Source of the DNA: Alphaproteobacteria bacterium
GTDB lineage: Bacteria > Pseudomonadota > Alphaproteobacteria > Micropepsales > Micropepsaceae
Assembly: GCA_016124635.1 (NCBI GenBank)
Contig: WGNJ01000019.1
Span: 215,568 to 279,567, forward strand
Length of the DNA stretch: 64,000 bases
Reading direction: 5' to 3'
Part shown: positions 8,122-16,074 of the stretch, in pieces
How the letters are laid out: every line of letters begins with the position of its first letter
Numbering within the stretch: the first letter of the stretch is position 1
Made by a program: the position numbers and the translations under genes
Notes under the pieces: model-generated
Told to the model about the DNA's origin: nothing
The model's database searches: none
What the model saw: only the letters and a program-made list of their open reading frames with translations

Positions 8122-9408
8122 TTATCCCTTTACGCGGCGGATATCCGCGCCGACCGCGCTGAGCTTCTCTTCGATGCGCTCAAAGCCGCGATCGAGGTGA
8201 TAGACGCGGTTGATCACCGTTTCGCCTTCCGCGGCGAGGCCCGCGATGACGAGGCTCACCGACGCGCGCAGATCGGTCGCCATTACCGGCGCGCCGCGCA
8301 GTTTCTCGACGCCGCGGACGGTCGCCGTTTGATGCTCGATGGTGATGTCGGCACCCATTCGCATCAGTTCCGGCGCATGCATGAAGCGGTTCTCGAAGAT
8401 CGTCTCGGTGATGTGGGAGGTGCCGTTGGCCGTGCACATCAATGCCATCAGCTGGGCCTGAAGATCGGTCGGAAATCCAGGGTAAGGTTCGGTCGTTACT
8501 TCGACGCCGGTGTAGTGCGCGCCGTTGCGCGCGACCTTCAGACCGCGATTGGTCGGCGCGATGTGAACGCCGGCCGACGTCAGCAACGGAATGACGCTCT
8601 CGATGGTGTCGCCGCGCGCACCGATGAGCTCGAGCTCACCGCCGGTCGCGGCGACCGCCATGAGATAGGTGCCGGTCTCGATGCGATCGGGAAGCACCGT
8701 GTAGTTCGTGCCCTTCAAACGATCGACGCCTTCGATACGCACGGTTCGTGTGCCAAGGCCCTCGATCTTCGCGCCCATCGCGAGGAGGCAATGACCGAGG
8801 TCGGTTACCTCAGGCTCCATCGCCACGTTCTCCAAGGTCGTCGTGCCCTTGGCGAGCGACGCCGCCATCATCAGGTTTTCGCTGGCGCCGACGGAGACGA
8901 ACGGGAAAACGAAATGCGCGCCGTGCAGACCGCCCGGTGCCTCGGCATACACATAGCCGTCCTTCAGCTCGATCCGCGCACCCATGGCTTCGAGGCCCTT
9001 GAGATGCAGATCGACAGGACGCGTGCCGATGGCGCAGCCGCCGGGCAGCGATACTTTCGCTTTGTGGCAGCGCGCGATGAGCGGACCCGCGACGAGGAAG
9101 CTCGCACGCATCTTCCGCACGAGCTCGTAGGGCGCGACGGTGGACGTGATCTTGCGCGCCTGCATGGTGAGCGCGCGGCCGAGCTCGGCTTCGGCGTGGC
9201 CATTTCCCGACATCGTCATCTCAACGCCGAGGCCCGCCAAAATCTCGGCGAGCTGTGAGATGTCGGTGAGATGAGGAACATTGACGAGCGTCAAAGGCTC
9301 ATCGGTCAGGAGGCTCGCCACCATCAAGGGCAGCGCTGCATTCTTTGCTCCACTGACACGGATCTCGCCGTTCAAGCGGCGTCCACCACGGACTTGAATT
9401 CTGTCCAC
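8122..9408 (-). CDS. murA: UDP-N-acetylglucosamine 1-carboxyvinyltransferase
   Basis: First committed enzyme of peptidoglycan synthesis: it transfers enolpyruvate from PEP to UDP-GlcNAc in the cytosol. The protein has 428 residues and the inside-out alpha/beta barrel fold. K22-N23 lie in SGAKNAAL, and the PEP- and fosfomycin-reactive cysteine is C125 in [13 protein letters not shown], so it keeps the fosfomycin-sensitive Cys form. The start is GTG (MDRIQVRGG). It is the head of the murA-DUF2948-UPF0262-phosphatase run on the minus strand. Confidence 0.98.
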   Translation of the reverse strand: MDRIQVRGGRRLNGEIRVSGAKNAALPLMVASLLTDEPLTLVNVPHLTDISQLAEILAGLGVEMTMSGNGHAEAELGRALTMQARKITSTVAPYELVRKMRASFLVAGPLIARCHKAKVSLPGGCAIGTRPVDLHLKGLEAMGARIELKDGYVYAEAPGGLHGAHFVFPFVSVGASENLMMAASLAKGTTTLENVAMEPEVTDLGHCLLAMGAKIEGLGTRTVRIEGVDRLKGTNYTVLPDRIETGTYLMAVAATGGELELIGARGDTIESVIPLLTSAGVHIAPTNRGLKVARNGAHYTGVEVTTEPYPGFPTDLQAQLMALMCTANGTSHITETIFENRFMHAPELMRMGADITIEHQTATVRGVEKLRGAPVMATDLRASVSLVIAGLAAEGETVINRVYHLDRGFERIEEKLSAVGADIRRVKG

Positions 9409-9552
9409 TCAGATTACCCCTCGTCCGGGATGCCGTGCTTCGGCAGGGTCCAGCTCCGGAACGTACTTGGCGAATCACGGCCCGACGCCGCTTCGTGCAC
9501 AAGTCTTAACGCACCGCAATGCGCTGGGACAATGGCGCATGACACAGGACGG

Positions 9553-9732
9553 TTAGCGATTTTTGGGCGGTTTTGCGGCCTCCGGCGCAGCTTTTTGCTG
9601 CTCGGGCCGCTCCAGCGCAGACCGTTCATCAGGGCCGGCAGCTTTGGCGCGTGCCTGCGCTTTGCGCCGCTTCAGGTTGTCCCTGAGTGCGGCGGCCAGG
9701 CGGTCGGCGCGGCCGGATCGCTTTTCAACCAT
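9553..9732 (-). CDS. Small basic protein, 59 residues, upstream of murA
   Basis: Short open frame with an ATG at 9732 and TAA at 9553-9555. It encodes a highly charged helix (RADRLAAALRDNLKRRKAQAR) followed by an Ala/Pro/Glu/Lys-rich tail. Small proteins with a LAAALRDNLxRRKAQAR core are common beside murA in alphaproteobacteria, which supports it as real. The function is unknown; the amphipathic helix suggests a nucleic-acid or protein partner, but that is inference. The ribosome site is weak. It is transcribed in the same direction as murA, 144 bases upstream of it, and diverges from msrA. Confidence 0.7.
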   Translation of the reverse strand: MVEKRSGRADRLAAALRDNLKRRKAQARAKAAGPDERSALERPEQQKAAPEAAKPPKNR

Positions 9733-9755
9733 GGATCACCATCCCGTCAGGCTCG

Positions 9756-9783
9756 TTGGCTGGCGGTTTCGCGTCACTATATC
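9756..9783 (+). promoter_or_regulatory. Candidate sigma-70-type promoter of msrA
   Basis: TTGGCT at 9756-9761, a 16-base spacer and TATATC at 9778-9783, about 32 bases before the msrA ATG. Identified by eye only. Confidence 0.35.
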
Positions 9784-9814
9784 GTAGGCTCAACCGACAA
9801 TTTGGGAGAACCCC

Positions 9815-10480
9815 ATGGCTCTGTTCAGCGCCAAGCGCAAGAAGCTTGAAATGCCTACCGCGGCGGAGGCCCTGCCCGGCCGCGCCACGGAGATGCCCGT
9901 CCCGGCGAAGCACCACGTTCTCGGCACCGCACTGAAGCCGCCGTTCCCGGCGGGTCTTGAGCTGGCGATGTTCGGCCTCGGCTGCTTCTGGGGCGCCGAG
10001 CGCAAGTTCTGGCAGACCGAAGGCGTCTACTCGACATCCGTCGGCTATGCGGGTGGCCTAACACCAAACCCGTCGTACGAAGAGGTGTGCTCGGGTCTCA
10101 CCGGTCACAACGAAGTCGTGCGCGTCGTGTTCGATCCGAAGAAGGTCTCATACGAGACGCTGCTGAAGGTGTTTTGGGAGAGCCACGATCCGACGCAGGG
10201 CATGCGTCAGGGCAACGACACCGGCACGCAATATCGTTCGGGCATCTATGCGACGTCGCCGGCGCAGCATGCAGCGGCTGAAGCTTCGCGCGCCGCGTAT
10301 CAGGCCGCGCTCACTAAGGCCGGACGCGGCACGATCACGACCGAGATCATCGACGCGCCGGAATTCTATTACGCCGAGGACTATCACCAGCAGTATCTGT
10401 CCAAGAATCCGGGCGGCTATTGCGGTCTCGGCGGCACGGGCGTTTCGTGCCCGATCGGCGTCGGCGTCGCTGCGCAGTAA
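9815..10480 (+). CDS. msrA: Peptide-methionine (S)-S-oxide reductase
   Basis: Repairs oxidised methionine (S-epimer) in proteins using thioredoxin. The protein has 221 residues. The catalytic cysteine is C57 in the invariant GCFWG motif, followed by [11 protein letters not shown] and [12 protein letters not shown]; the [13 protein letters not shown] segment and the C-terminal [14 protein letters not shown] provide the resolving cysteines. The N-terminal 45 residues before the core are an extension without a clear signal peptide, so the enzyme is probably cytosolic. It has a GGGAGA ribosome site. It is a single gene, divergent from the 59-residue protein, and is followed by a repeat-rich gap. 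Confidence 0.95.
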   Translation: MALFSAKRKKLEMPTAAEALPGRATEMPVPAKHHVLGTALKPPFPAGLELAMFGLGCFWGAERKFWQTEGVYSTSVGYAGGLTPNPSYEEVCSGLTGHNEVVRVVFDPKKVSYETLLKVFWESHDPTQGMRQGNDTGTQYRSGIYATSPAQHAAAEASRAAYQAALTKAGRGTITTEIIDAPEFYYAEDYHQQYLSKNPGGYCGLGGTGVSCPIGVGVAAQ

Positions 10481-10505
10481 TCTGATCCGTTCGCCAAAAA
10501 TATCC

Positions 10506-10634
10506 GTCATGGCCGGCCCCTTGAGCCGGCCACCCAGTACACTACCCTCGGTGCATCGAGATGCGCTCACTTGCCAAATTTTTGGCCGCGCAGACGCGCG
10601 GCCGCTGGGTGGCCGGGTCGAGCCAGGCCATGAC
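10506..10634. repeat. Paired inverted copies of a dispersed GTCATGGCCGG-type repeat
   Basis: A left arm at 10506-10537 (begins GTCATGGCCGGC) and a right arm at 10605-10634 (ends GGCCATGAC) are inverted copies of the same roughly 30-base unit. Between them lies an 8-bp perfect hairpin, GGCCGCGC/GCGCGGCC, at 10584-10603. A third copy lies at 11749-11778. Noncoding, between msrA and tRNA-Thr. Confidence 0.75.
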
Positions 10635-10692
10635 GCGATGGTTGGTGCTTCCCTCACCCGCCGGTGTGGGGTATAGGGGCCGCCTCGAATTC

Positions 10693-10767
10693 GCTGTTGT
10701 AGCGTAGTGGTAGCGCAACGCCTTGGTAAGGCGTAGGTCGTGGGTTCAATTCCCACCAACAGCACCA
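10693..10767 (+). tRNA. tRNA-Thr (GGT)
   Basis: Complete cloverleaf of 75 bases including an encoded CCA. The acceptor stem GCTGTTG (10693-10699) pairs with CAACAGC (10757-10763). The anticodon stem ACGCC/GGCGT encloses the loop TTGGTAA, giving anticodon GGT, which reads ACC and ACT threonine codons. The T arm carries GGTTCAATTCC. A TATAGG at 10672-10677 could be its -10 box. Confidence 0.95.
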
Positions 10768-10776
10768 TCTTTGAAA

Positions 10777-10805
10777 GGCCGCGCTTCGCGATGCGCGGCC
10801 TTTTC
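10777..10805 (+). terminator. Rho-independent terminator after tRNA-Thr
   Basis: An 8-bp perfect stem GGCCGCGC/GCGCGGCC (10777-10784 with 10793-10800) is followed by TTTTC. AAA lies on the left flank, so it may also terminate the convergent membrane-protein gene. Confidence 0.8.
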
Positions 10806-10810
10806 GTCTT

Positions 10811-11653
10811 TCACGCGCCGAGCATGAAAACGATGTTGGTTGCGAAGAGCAATCCGGCGCCGGCGAGCATTGCGAGCATGAACGTCGCGAGGCGCGCACT
10901 GCCCGTGCGGCCGACGGCGCGCCACCAGCCCTCATCCGCGTGGCGATCGAGCGCCGCGTAGACGCCGCCGCGCCAGAGATGGAAGACCGCGAGTGCCACG
11001 AGCGACGCGACAAGCAGTGCGACGCCCGGATCGGAGGATTGCGCGAGCAACGGAATGCTCGGCGAATAGAAACAGAGCGCGACGGCGATGACGCCGCCGA
11101 GCGCGATCGGCAGCACTTCTTCGCGCAGGAACATGACGAAGCGAACGAGCGCCGACTCGCCGGGTGCGCGCGAGACGAAGGATTCGAGCAGACACCAGGC
11201 CACTTGATGCAGCGTCACGGCGATCACAGGGAACGCCAGCAGAACCGTGTGCAACGATGCCGACGCGCTGCCGTCGAGCGGCACGGTGCCCGAACCGATG
11301 CTCGCAATCAGCGCGACCAACGTTCCCCATACGAAGAGCACGAGCGCCACGACGAACTTGCGCTGTTCGACCGCGCTGCGGAGATCGGCGAGAAAATAGA
11401 GCCACAACAATAGGAAGACATGCTTCCAATGCGGATAGAGAAGCAGATCGTGGCCGACCTCACTTTGCGTGGTCGCCAACCAGCGCTCGATCGCCGGCTC
11501 GAACTTGCCGAACACCGCTTGGCTGACCAGCTCGTAGGTGTCGAGCACACCGTCGAACGGCGCGCCCACGGCGACGCCAAAGCCGTGCACGACCAGCGCC
11601 GCAAGCGCCAGCGCTCCAACGACTACCCCCGTCCACCATAGGACCGATCCCAT
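10811..11653 (-). CDS. Integral membrane protein of unknown function (7 TM)
   Basis: Not recognised. The protein has 280 residues and about seven hydrophobic segments, roughly residues 5-29, 77-95, 101-123, 134-158, 185-205, 212-234 and 254-279. A soluble loop between TM1 and TM2 contains LDTYELVSQAVFGKFEPAIERWL. There are no transporter or enzyme motifs. Codon use and GC look like the neighbours. It stands alone, converging on tRNA-Thr with a bidirectional terminator between them, and has a repeat copy upstream. A role in the inner membrane is all that can be said. Confidence 0.65.
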   Translation of the reverse strand: MGSVLWWTGVVVGALALAALVVHGFGVAVGAPFDGVLDTYELVSQAVFGKFEPAIERWLATTQSEVGHDLLLYPHWKHVFLLLWLYFLADLRSAVEQRKFVVALVLFVWGTLVALIASIGSGTVPLDGSASASLHTVLLAFPVIAVTLHQVAWCLLESFVSRAPGESALVRFVMFLREEVLPIALGGVIAVALCFYSPSIPLLAQSSDPGVALLVASLVALAVFHLWRGGVYAALDRHADEGWWRAVGRTGSARLATFMLAMLAGAGLLFATNIVFMLGA

Positions 11654-11748
11654 GACAGTCCCCCCACGGACATTTTGCGGAATTCGCGTGGAGCGGTCAA
11701 AAGGTATGGGAAAGGCTGGCCTTCTACCCGCTTCTCCATCGTCGAGGA

Positions 11749-11778
11749 CCGGGTGGCCGGGTCAAGCCCGGCCATGAC
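11749..11778 (-). repeat. Third copy of the GTCATGGCCGG-type repeat
   Basis: On the minus strand the unit begins GTCATGGCCGGGCTTGACCC and ends in CCGGCCACCCGG. Same family as the arms at 10506-10537 and 10605-10634. Intergenic. Confidence 0.75.
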
Positions 11779-11795
11779 GAGTTGTTTGTGAGACT

Positions 11796-12644
11796 TCAGG
11801 TGCGAGCGCCGGCGAACAACCCATTCAACTCGCCTTGCGGGACTTGGTTCGCGGCATAGGTCAGCGTGCCCTCGTCGCGGAGCTCGCGCGCGGCCGAGCG
11901 AATGAATCCGTATACGGACCTTGCGATGCTGCCGCCTACCGAAATGCGTTGCGCTCCGGCGGCGATCATTTCCTTGGCGTTGCCTGCAGCTTGCCCCAAG
12001 CCCATGACGCAATTGATCGGTCCGTCGATCTCGGGCGCGGCGCGTTTCACCAGATCGACGTTGGCGACGCCGACAGGGAAGAGGCAGTCGGCGCCTGCTT
12101 CGCGGTAACGATTGGCGCGGCCAACCATTTCCTTGAAACCGGCCGGACCCGATAGGACCAGGGCATCGGTGCGCGCAGTGAGGACGAACGCGCTCTTCGC
12201 TGCATCGATCGCTTGGCGCGCCGCCGCGATGCGCTCGGCCGCGAGCGTCTCGTCGTAGAGCTTTTGCCGGCGAGGATCGACGTCCTCGATATTGCCGCCG
12301 GCGAGGCCGATGTCGATCGCCATGCGGATCGTCTCCGCGACGGCTTCAGGCGTATCGCCGTAGCCCGCTTCGAGATCTCCGTTCACCGGTACGCGCACGG
12401 CGACGACGATCGCGCGCATCGCATCGAACATCTCCTCTCGGCTGACGGCGAAGCGTGCGTCGGCGACCTGATAGTCAGGCTTGCCGAGTGAAAAGGCGAC
12501 GCCGGCGCTGGTCGTCGCGATCGCCGAGAAGCCTTCGCTCGCCAGCATGATCGCGCTGCCGGGGTCCCAAGCGTTCGGCATGATGAAGCCAGGCTTCGTC
12601 TTGTGAAGCGCGTCGAACTCTTGGGCGCGCGCGTCGGCGGACAT
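11796..12644 (-). CDS. Isocitrate lyase / phosphoenolpyruvate mutase family protein
   Basis: TIM-barrel protein of 282 residues in the PEP mutase/isocitrate lyase superfamily. PNAWDPGSAIMLASEGFSAIATTSAG is the typical start; NGDLEAGYG carries the metal-site acids, and NIEDVDP follows. Unlike the enzyme at 3110-3958, it has no KxCGH cysteine (the loop reads DPRRQKLYD), so it should not act as an isocitrate-type lyase. Hydrolase, mutase or decarboxylase chemistry on a 2-oxo acid is possible. The ATG at 12644 has a good AAGGAG site. It is divergent from a LysR regulator, which is the likely controller. Confidence 0.8.
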   Translation of the reverse strand: MSADARAQEFDALHKTKPGFIMPNAWDPGSAIMLASEGFSAIATTSAGVAFSLGKPDYQVADARFAVSREEMFDAMRAIVVAVRVPVNGDLEAGYGDTPEAVAETIRMAIDIGLAGGNIEDVDPRRQKLYDETLAAERIAAARQAIDAAKSAFVLTARTDALVLSGPAGFKEMVGRANRYREAGADCLFPVGVANVDLVKRAAPEIDGPINCVMGLGQAAGNAKEMIAAGAQRISVGGSIARSVYGFIRSAARELRDEGTLTYAANQVPQGELNGLFAGART

Positions 12645-12662
12645 GGTTGTCTCCTTCTGCAG

Positions 12663-12689
12663 TTTGCCTCCCCACAAGGGGGAGGCAAA
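12663..12689. promoter_or_regulatory. Perfect 11-bp hairpin in the leader of the PEP-mutase-like gene
   Basis: TTTGCCTCCCC (12663-12673) and GGGGAGGCAAA (12679-12689) form a perfect stem with a 5-base loop, starting about 6 bases upstream of the ribosome site of the gene at 11796-12644. The core resembles dispersed CTCCCC/GGGGAG repeats elsewhere in the window (19997-20200), so it may be a repeat insertion rather than a dedicated regulator. Confidence 0.55.
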
Positions 12690-12719
12690 GATCGTTCATG
12701 CGCACCACGTAGACCTAGC

Positions 12720-12735
12720 TTGCTGAATGCAGCAA
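12720..12735. promoter_or_regulatory. Candidate LysR operator
   Basis: The inverted repeat TTGCTG-AATG-CAGCAA contains a T-N11-A core and lies between the divergent LysR gene and its likely target, the usual position for LysR binding. Confidence 0.5.
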
Positions 12736-12782
12736 ATGCATAATATTTCTTGTATCGATTTGTTTTTTGCATCTGCGGACTC

Positions 12783-13673
12783 ATGGACTCGGAAGCTCTT
12801 CGCACCTTCGTTGCCATTCACCGCGCCGGCGGCTTCGCGGCGGCCGGCGAACAACTTCATCGGTCGCAACCGGCGATCAGCCGGCGGATCGCCGTGCTCG
12901 AGGACGAGATCGGAGCGCCGTTGTTCGACCGGATCGCGGGCGGGATCGTGTTGAGCCAAGCGGGCCGCACGCTGCTGCCTCATGCGGAGCGCGTGCTGGC
13001 GGCGCTGAACGATGCAAGGCAGGCCCTCGACGATACGCGCGCTGGCGAAGCCGGCGCGGTGTCCGTGGCCGCGGTCGGCACGCTGGCGAGCACCGAGCTT
13101 ACAACCGTGCTCAAACGCTTTCGCGCGCAGTTTCCAAAGGCGAAGCTGTCGTTGCGCACAGCGACGAGCGCCGAAGTGAGCCAACTCGTCAGCGGCGGTC
13201 AAGCCGACATCGGGCTGCGTTATCACGACGACCCGTCGGACGATCTGGTGTGCGAGCCGCTGCGACCCGAGAGGCTGGTTGTCGCCTGCGCGCCGAGACA
13301 TCGGCTGGCCGGTAAGACCGTGAGATCGCTGACCGCTCTGCGCAACGACCCGTGGCTTGCCTTTCCGCTCGCGCCGGGACAGGGCGAAACCGCCTCGCAT
13401 GTTCACGCCCAATTTGTCGCGCGCGGCGCCGGTGAAATTCAATGGACCCCGGTCGATAGTCTGACCGCGCAGAAACGGCTCGTCGAAGCAGGCTTCGGCC
13501 TGGCGCTGGTTCCGGAAAGCAGCGTCAAAGAGGAGCGCGCCGCCAAGACCATCGCGATCATCCGCGCCGGCGATCTCAAGGCGTCAAACCCGGTGTCATT
13601 GATCGTTCGCAAAGGCGGTTATCTCAGCGCTGCCTCGAAGCGCCTCATCGAGATCATCCGCACGAGCTTTTGA
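12783..13673 (+). CDS. LysR family transcriptional regulator
   Basis: Regulator of 296 residues. The N-terminal winged helix-turn-helix (MDSEALRTFVAIHRAGGFAAAGEQLHRSQPAISRRI...) covers residues 1-60, a linker helix 60-85, and a periplasmic-binding-protein-like effector domain 88-290. The ATG at 12783 fits the family start (one residue before DSEALRTFV); a longer frame begins at 12750 but adds an unrelated 11 residues. It is divergent from the PEP-mutase-like gene with an inverted repeat between them. The effector is unknown; a 2-oxo- or hydroxy-acid linked to that enzyme is a reasonable guess. Confidence 0.9.
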   Translation: MDSEALRTFVAIHRAGGFAAAGEQLHRSQPAISRRIAVLEDEIGAPLFDRIAGGIVLSQAGRTLLPHAERVLAALNDARQALDDTRAGEAGAVSVAAVGTLASTELTTVLKRFRAQFPKAKLSLRTATSAEVSQLVSGGQADIGLRYHDDPSDDLVCEPLRPERLVVACAPRHRLAGKTVRSLTALRNDPWLAFPLAPGQGETASHVHAQFVARGAGEIQWTPVDSLTAQKRLVEAGFGLALVPESSVKEERAAKTIAIIRAGDLKASNPVSLIVRKGGYLSAASKRLIEIIRTSF

Positions 13674-13748
13674 GATCGCGGTCCTTGCGACCTGGTTTCG
13701 TTTCGAGACGGACGGCGCTAAACCTCGCGCCACGAGAGAGGACACGAT

Positions 13749-14225
13749 ATGAACAAGAACACGATCTGCCTTTGGTACGATAAAGATGCCGAGGCCGCAG
13801 CCCGCTTCTACGCCGAGACGTTCCCCAACAGCGCCGTCACAGCCGTACGCCCGGCGCCCGGAGACTACCCCGACGGCAAAGCGGGCGACGTTCTGACGGT
13901 CGAGTTCACTGTCGTCGGGATACCCTGTCTCGGCATCAACGGCGGACCGATGTTCAAGCACAACGAGGCCTTCTCCTTCCAAATCGCGACCGAGGATCAG
14001 CAAGAGACGGATCGCTATTGGAACGCGATCGTCAACAACGGCGGCCAAGAGAGCGCGTGCGGTTGGTGCAAGGACAGATGGGGTGTGTCCTGGCAGATCA
14101 CGCCCCACGCGTTGACGGAGGCGCTTGCAGCCGGCGGAGCTGAGGCAAAGCGCGCGTTCGACGCGATGATGGACATGGGAAAGATCGATATCGCCGCGAT
14201 CGAGACGGCACGGCGCGGAAAATGA
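13749..14225 (+). CDS. VOC family protein (PhnB-like)
   Basis: Protein of 158 residues of the vicinal-oxygen-chelate superfamily, in the PhnB-like branch often labelled '3-demethylubiquinone-9 3-methyltransferase domain'. Landmarks are CLWYDKDAEAAARFYAETFPNS at the start, GIPCLGINGGPMFKHNEAFSFQI in the middle and CGWCKDRWGVSWQITP before the C-terminal helix, which ends GKIDIAAIETA. The reaction is unknown for this branch; methyltransferase activity is not implied. The gene is single, 75 bases downstream of the LysR gene, with a GAGAGGA ribosome site. Confidence 0.85.
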   Translation: MNKNTICLWYDKDAEAAARFYAETFPNSAVTAVRPAPGDYPDGKAGDVLTVEFTVVGIPCLGINGGPMFKHNEAFSFQIATEDQQETDRYWNAIVNNGGQESACGWCKDRWGVSWQITPHALTEALAAGGAEAKRAFDAMMDMGKIDIAAIETARRGK

Positions 14226-14634
14226 TGTGTTGCGTTTTTCTCAATAGTAACGCAAGATGAAAAATTCGCCCGCCCAGCGGGTGCGCTCATTGACATCATG
14301 AATCCGATCGTTGGTTGCCCACTTGAGACGTCGGTCTCGCGCTTACGGGATCCGAAGGTGTTGCGCGTAGGACGCGCCGGGCCTTGCGCTGTTCGAGCTT
14401 CATCCGTCACGCGTGACGGATTTGTGTGAACTTGTTTTGGCGGATCTGCGCCATTGTTGGAATGTGCGAACTTGAGTGACGTCATGACATCGCATTGCCG
14501 CCGCGTGGCACGGCGGACACGCGAAGCCCGTTTCCGTTTCCCTTGGTGACGACGCTCGTCCGAGCGCTCGTGACGTCTCCGCCCCTCCTTCCAAATGGGA
14601 AGGAAAACGCGGGCGGCGATGATATGTAGATGGC
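14226..14634. other. Gene-free gap of 409 bases
   Basis: No convincing coding frame, tRNA or terminator was found. Short open frames on both strands have no ribosome sites and cross one another. It contains a TCCGCCCCTCCTTCC/GGAAGGA-type imperfect palindrome near 14577-14606, similar in style to the other dispersed repeats, and GC-rich segments at 14500-14530. Confidence 0.5.
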
Positions 14635-15102
14635 ATGGTTCGACTCATCGCAATTCTCTTGGCGTTGACCGCGGTCGCGGTCGCATTCTTCTACCGGCTC
14701 GGGCATCGGTTCGGGCGCGACAAGGCGATCGACGACGTCGCCAAGACGTTCGGCGACAGGCTGATCGGCGGGCCGGAGCCGAACGACGTCGAACTCGCGG
14801 TGTGGGGCGAGGAGCAGTCGAACGCCGACGGCTCGTCACGGCAAGAAATCATCACCAAGCTGCGCGAGGGCGACGAGATCGAACTGATCCGCCATCCGGG
14901 CGATGTGGACAAGAACATGATCGCGGTTGTCTCCGAGAAGGGCGAGATCGGCCGTTTGACGCAAGCCGACGCGGCGACGCTCGCGCCCTATATGGATCGC
15001 GGCGGACGCGTGCGCGCTCAAGTGTCGGCGATTCGCGGCGGGACGAAGGACCGGCCGGAGCTCAACGTTTGGATTTTGGTTCGTACGCTCGATCAAATTT
15101 GA
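14635..15102 (+). CDS. Membrane-anchored HIRAN-like domain protein
   Basis: Protein of 155 residues. A single N-terminal hydrophobic segment (residues 3-20, LIAILLALTAVAVAFFY) is followed by a short linker and a domain at about 55-150. This domain has the HIRAN pattern: LVREP-like ELIRHPGDVDKNMIAVVSEKGEIGRL, then ATLAPYMDRGGRVRAQVSAI. HIRAN domains are known as DNA-end or nucleic-acid binding modules in helicases; a membrane-tethered stand-alone version is less usual, and the domain call is by pattern only. The start ATG lacks a strong ribosome site. It is a single gene ahead of phhA. Confidence 0.6.
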   Translation: MVRLIAILLALTAVAVAFFYRLGHRFGRDKAIDDVAKTFGDRLIGGPEPNDVELAVWGEEQSNADGSSRQEIITKLREGDEIELIRHPGDVDKNMIAVVSEKGEIGRLTQADAATLAPYMDRGGRVRAQVSAIRGGTKDRPELNVWILVRTLDQI

Positions 15103-15195
15103 ACGAATGTTCCACGCCCTTTGCGGCGCATCAAATGTTAGAGTCGGTGCAATGATGCGGCCTCATGCGGCCGCCGAACGACTTAGAGGTGCCTC

Positions 15196-16068
15196 ATGCT
15201 TCTGACGGTTGAGCAACACCGGGCGAAGCATCCCGAAATCCGTGCCGACTTCACGATCGATCAGCACTGGGATCGCTATACGACCGAAGATCACAACAGG
15301 TGGCGTACACTCTATCGGCGCATGGAGAAGATTCTGCCAGGCCGCGCGTGCGACGAATTCCTCACGGGCATGAAGAACCTCGAGATCGGCGCGGAGCGGA
15401 TTCCGAATTTCGAAGAGCTTTCGGAGCGGCTCTACAAACTGACGCGCTGGCGCGTCGTCGCCGTGCCCTCGCTCGTGCCCGATGATACGTTCTTCGAACA
15501 CCTCGCCAATCGGCGCTTCCCCGCGGGCTACTTCATCCGCAAACCCGAGCAGATGGATTACATCGAGGAGCCCGACGTCTTTCACGACGTGTTCGGCCAC
15601 GTGCCGATGCTCGCGCACCCCGTGTTCGCCGATTACATGGAAGCCTACGGCAAAGGCGGCCTTCGCGCCGAAGATTTCGGCATGCTGCCCAATCTCGCGC
15701 GGCTCTATTGGTACACGGTCGAATTCGGGCTGATCGAGAAGCCGGAGGGTCTGCGCATCTACGGTTCGGGCATCGCCTCGTCGGCCGCCGAGTCGGTCTA
15801 TTCCGTCGAAAATCCGTCACCGAACCGTATTCACTTCGATCTCGAGCGGGTGATGCGCACAAAATATCGCATCGACGATTTTCAAGAGAGCTATTTTGTG
15901 CTCGGCTCGTTCGACGAACTCTTCCAAGAGACCTATCAGGACTTCGCTCCCGTCTATGCCAAGCTCAAATCCGGACCGACCTACGAGCCCGGGCAGATCG
16001 TGCCCGGCGACCGCGTGCATCATCGCGGCACGCGCACCTACAAAGCGGGGTCGCACGCGACCGCCTAG
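15196..16068 (+). CDS. phhA: Phenylalanine 4-monooxygenase
   Basis: Non-heme iron, pterin-dependent hydroxylase of 290 residues that converts phenylalanine to tyrosine, the entry to aromatic amino acid catabolism. The two-histidine-one-carboxylate iron site is seen as H130 and H135 in DVFHDVFGH and E176 in YWYTVEFGL. GSGIASSAAESVYS is also typical. This is the single-domain bacterial form without the ACT regulatory domain. Its ATG follows TTAGAGGTG. The next gene, a glycerophosphodiesterase, starts 6 bases downstream; the pair is probably co-transcribed although not functionally related. No pterin dehydratase (phhB) is nearby. Confidence 0.95.
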   Translation: MLLTVEQHRAKHPEIRADFTIDQHWDRYTTEDHNRWRTLYRRMEKILPGRACDEFLTGMKNLEIGAERIPNFEELSERLYKLTRWRVVAVPSLVPDDTFFEHLANRRFPAGYFIRKPEQMDYIEEPDVFHDVFGHVPMLAHPVFADYMEAYGKGGLRAEDFGMLPNLARLYWYTVEFGLIEKPEGLRIYGSGIASSAAESVYSVENPSPNRIHFDLERVMRTKYRIDDFQESYFVLGSFDELFQETYQDFAPVYAKLKSGPTYEPGQIVPGDRVHHRGTRTYKAGSHATA

Positions 16069-16074
16069 GCCGGC

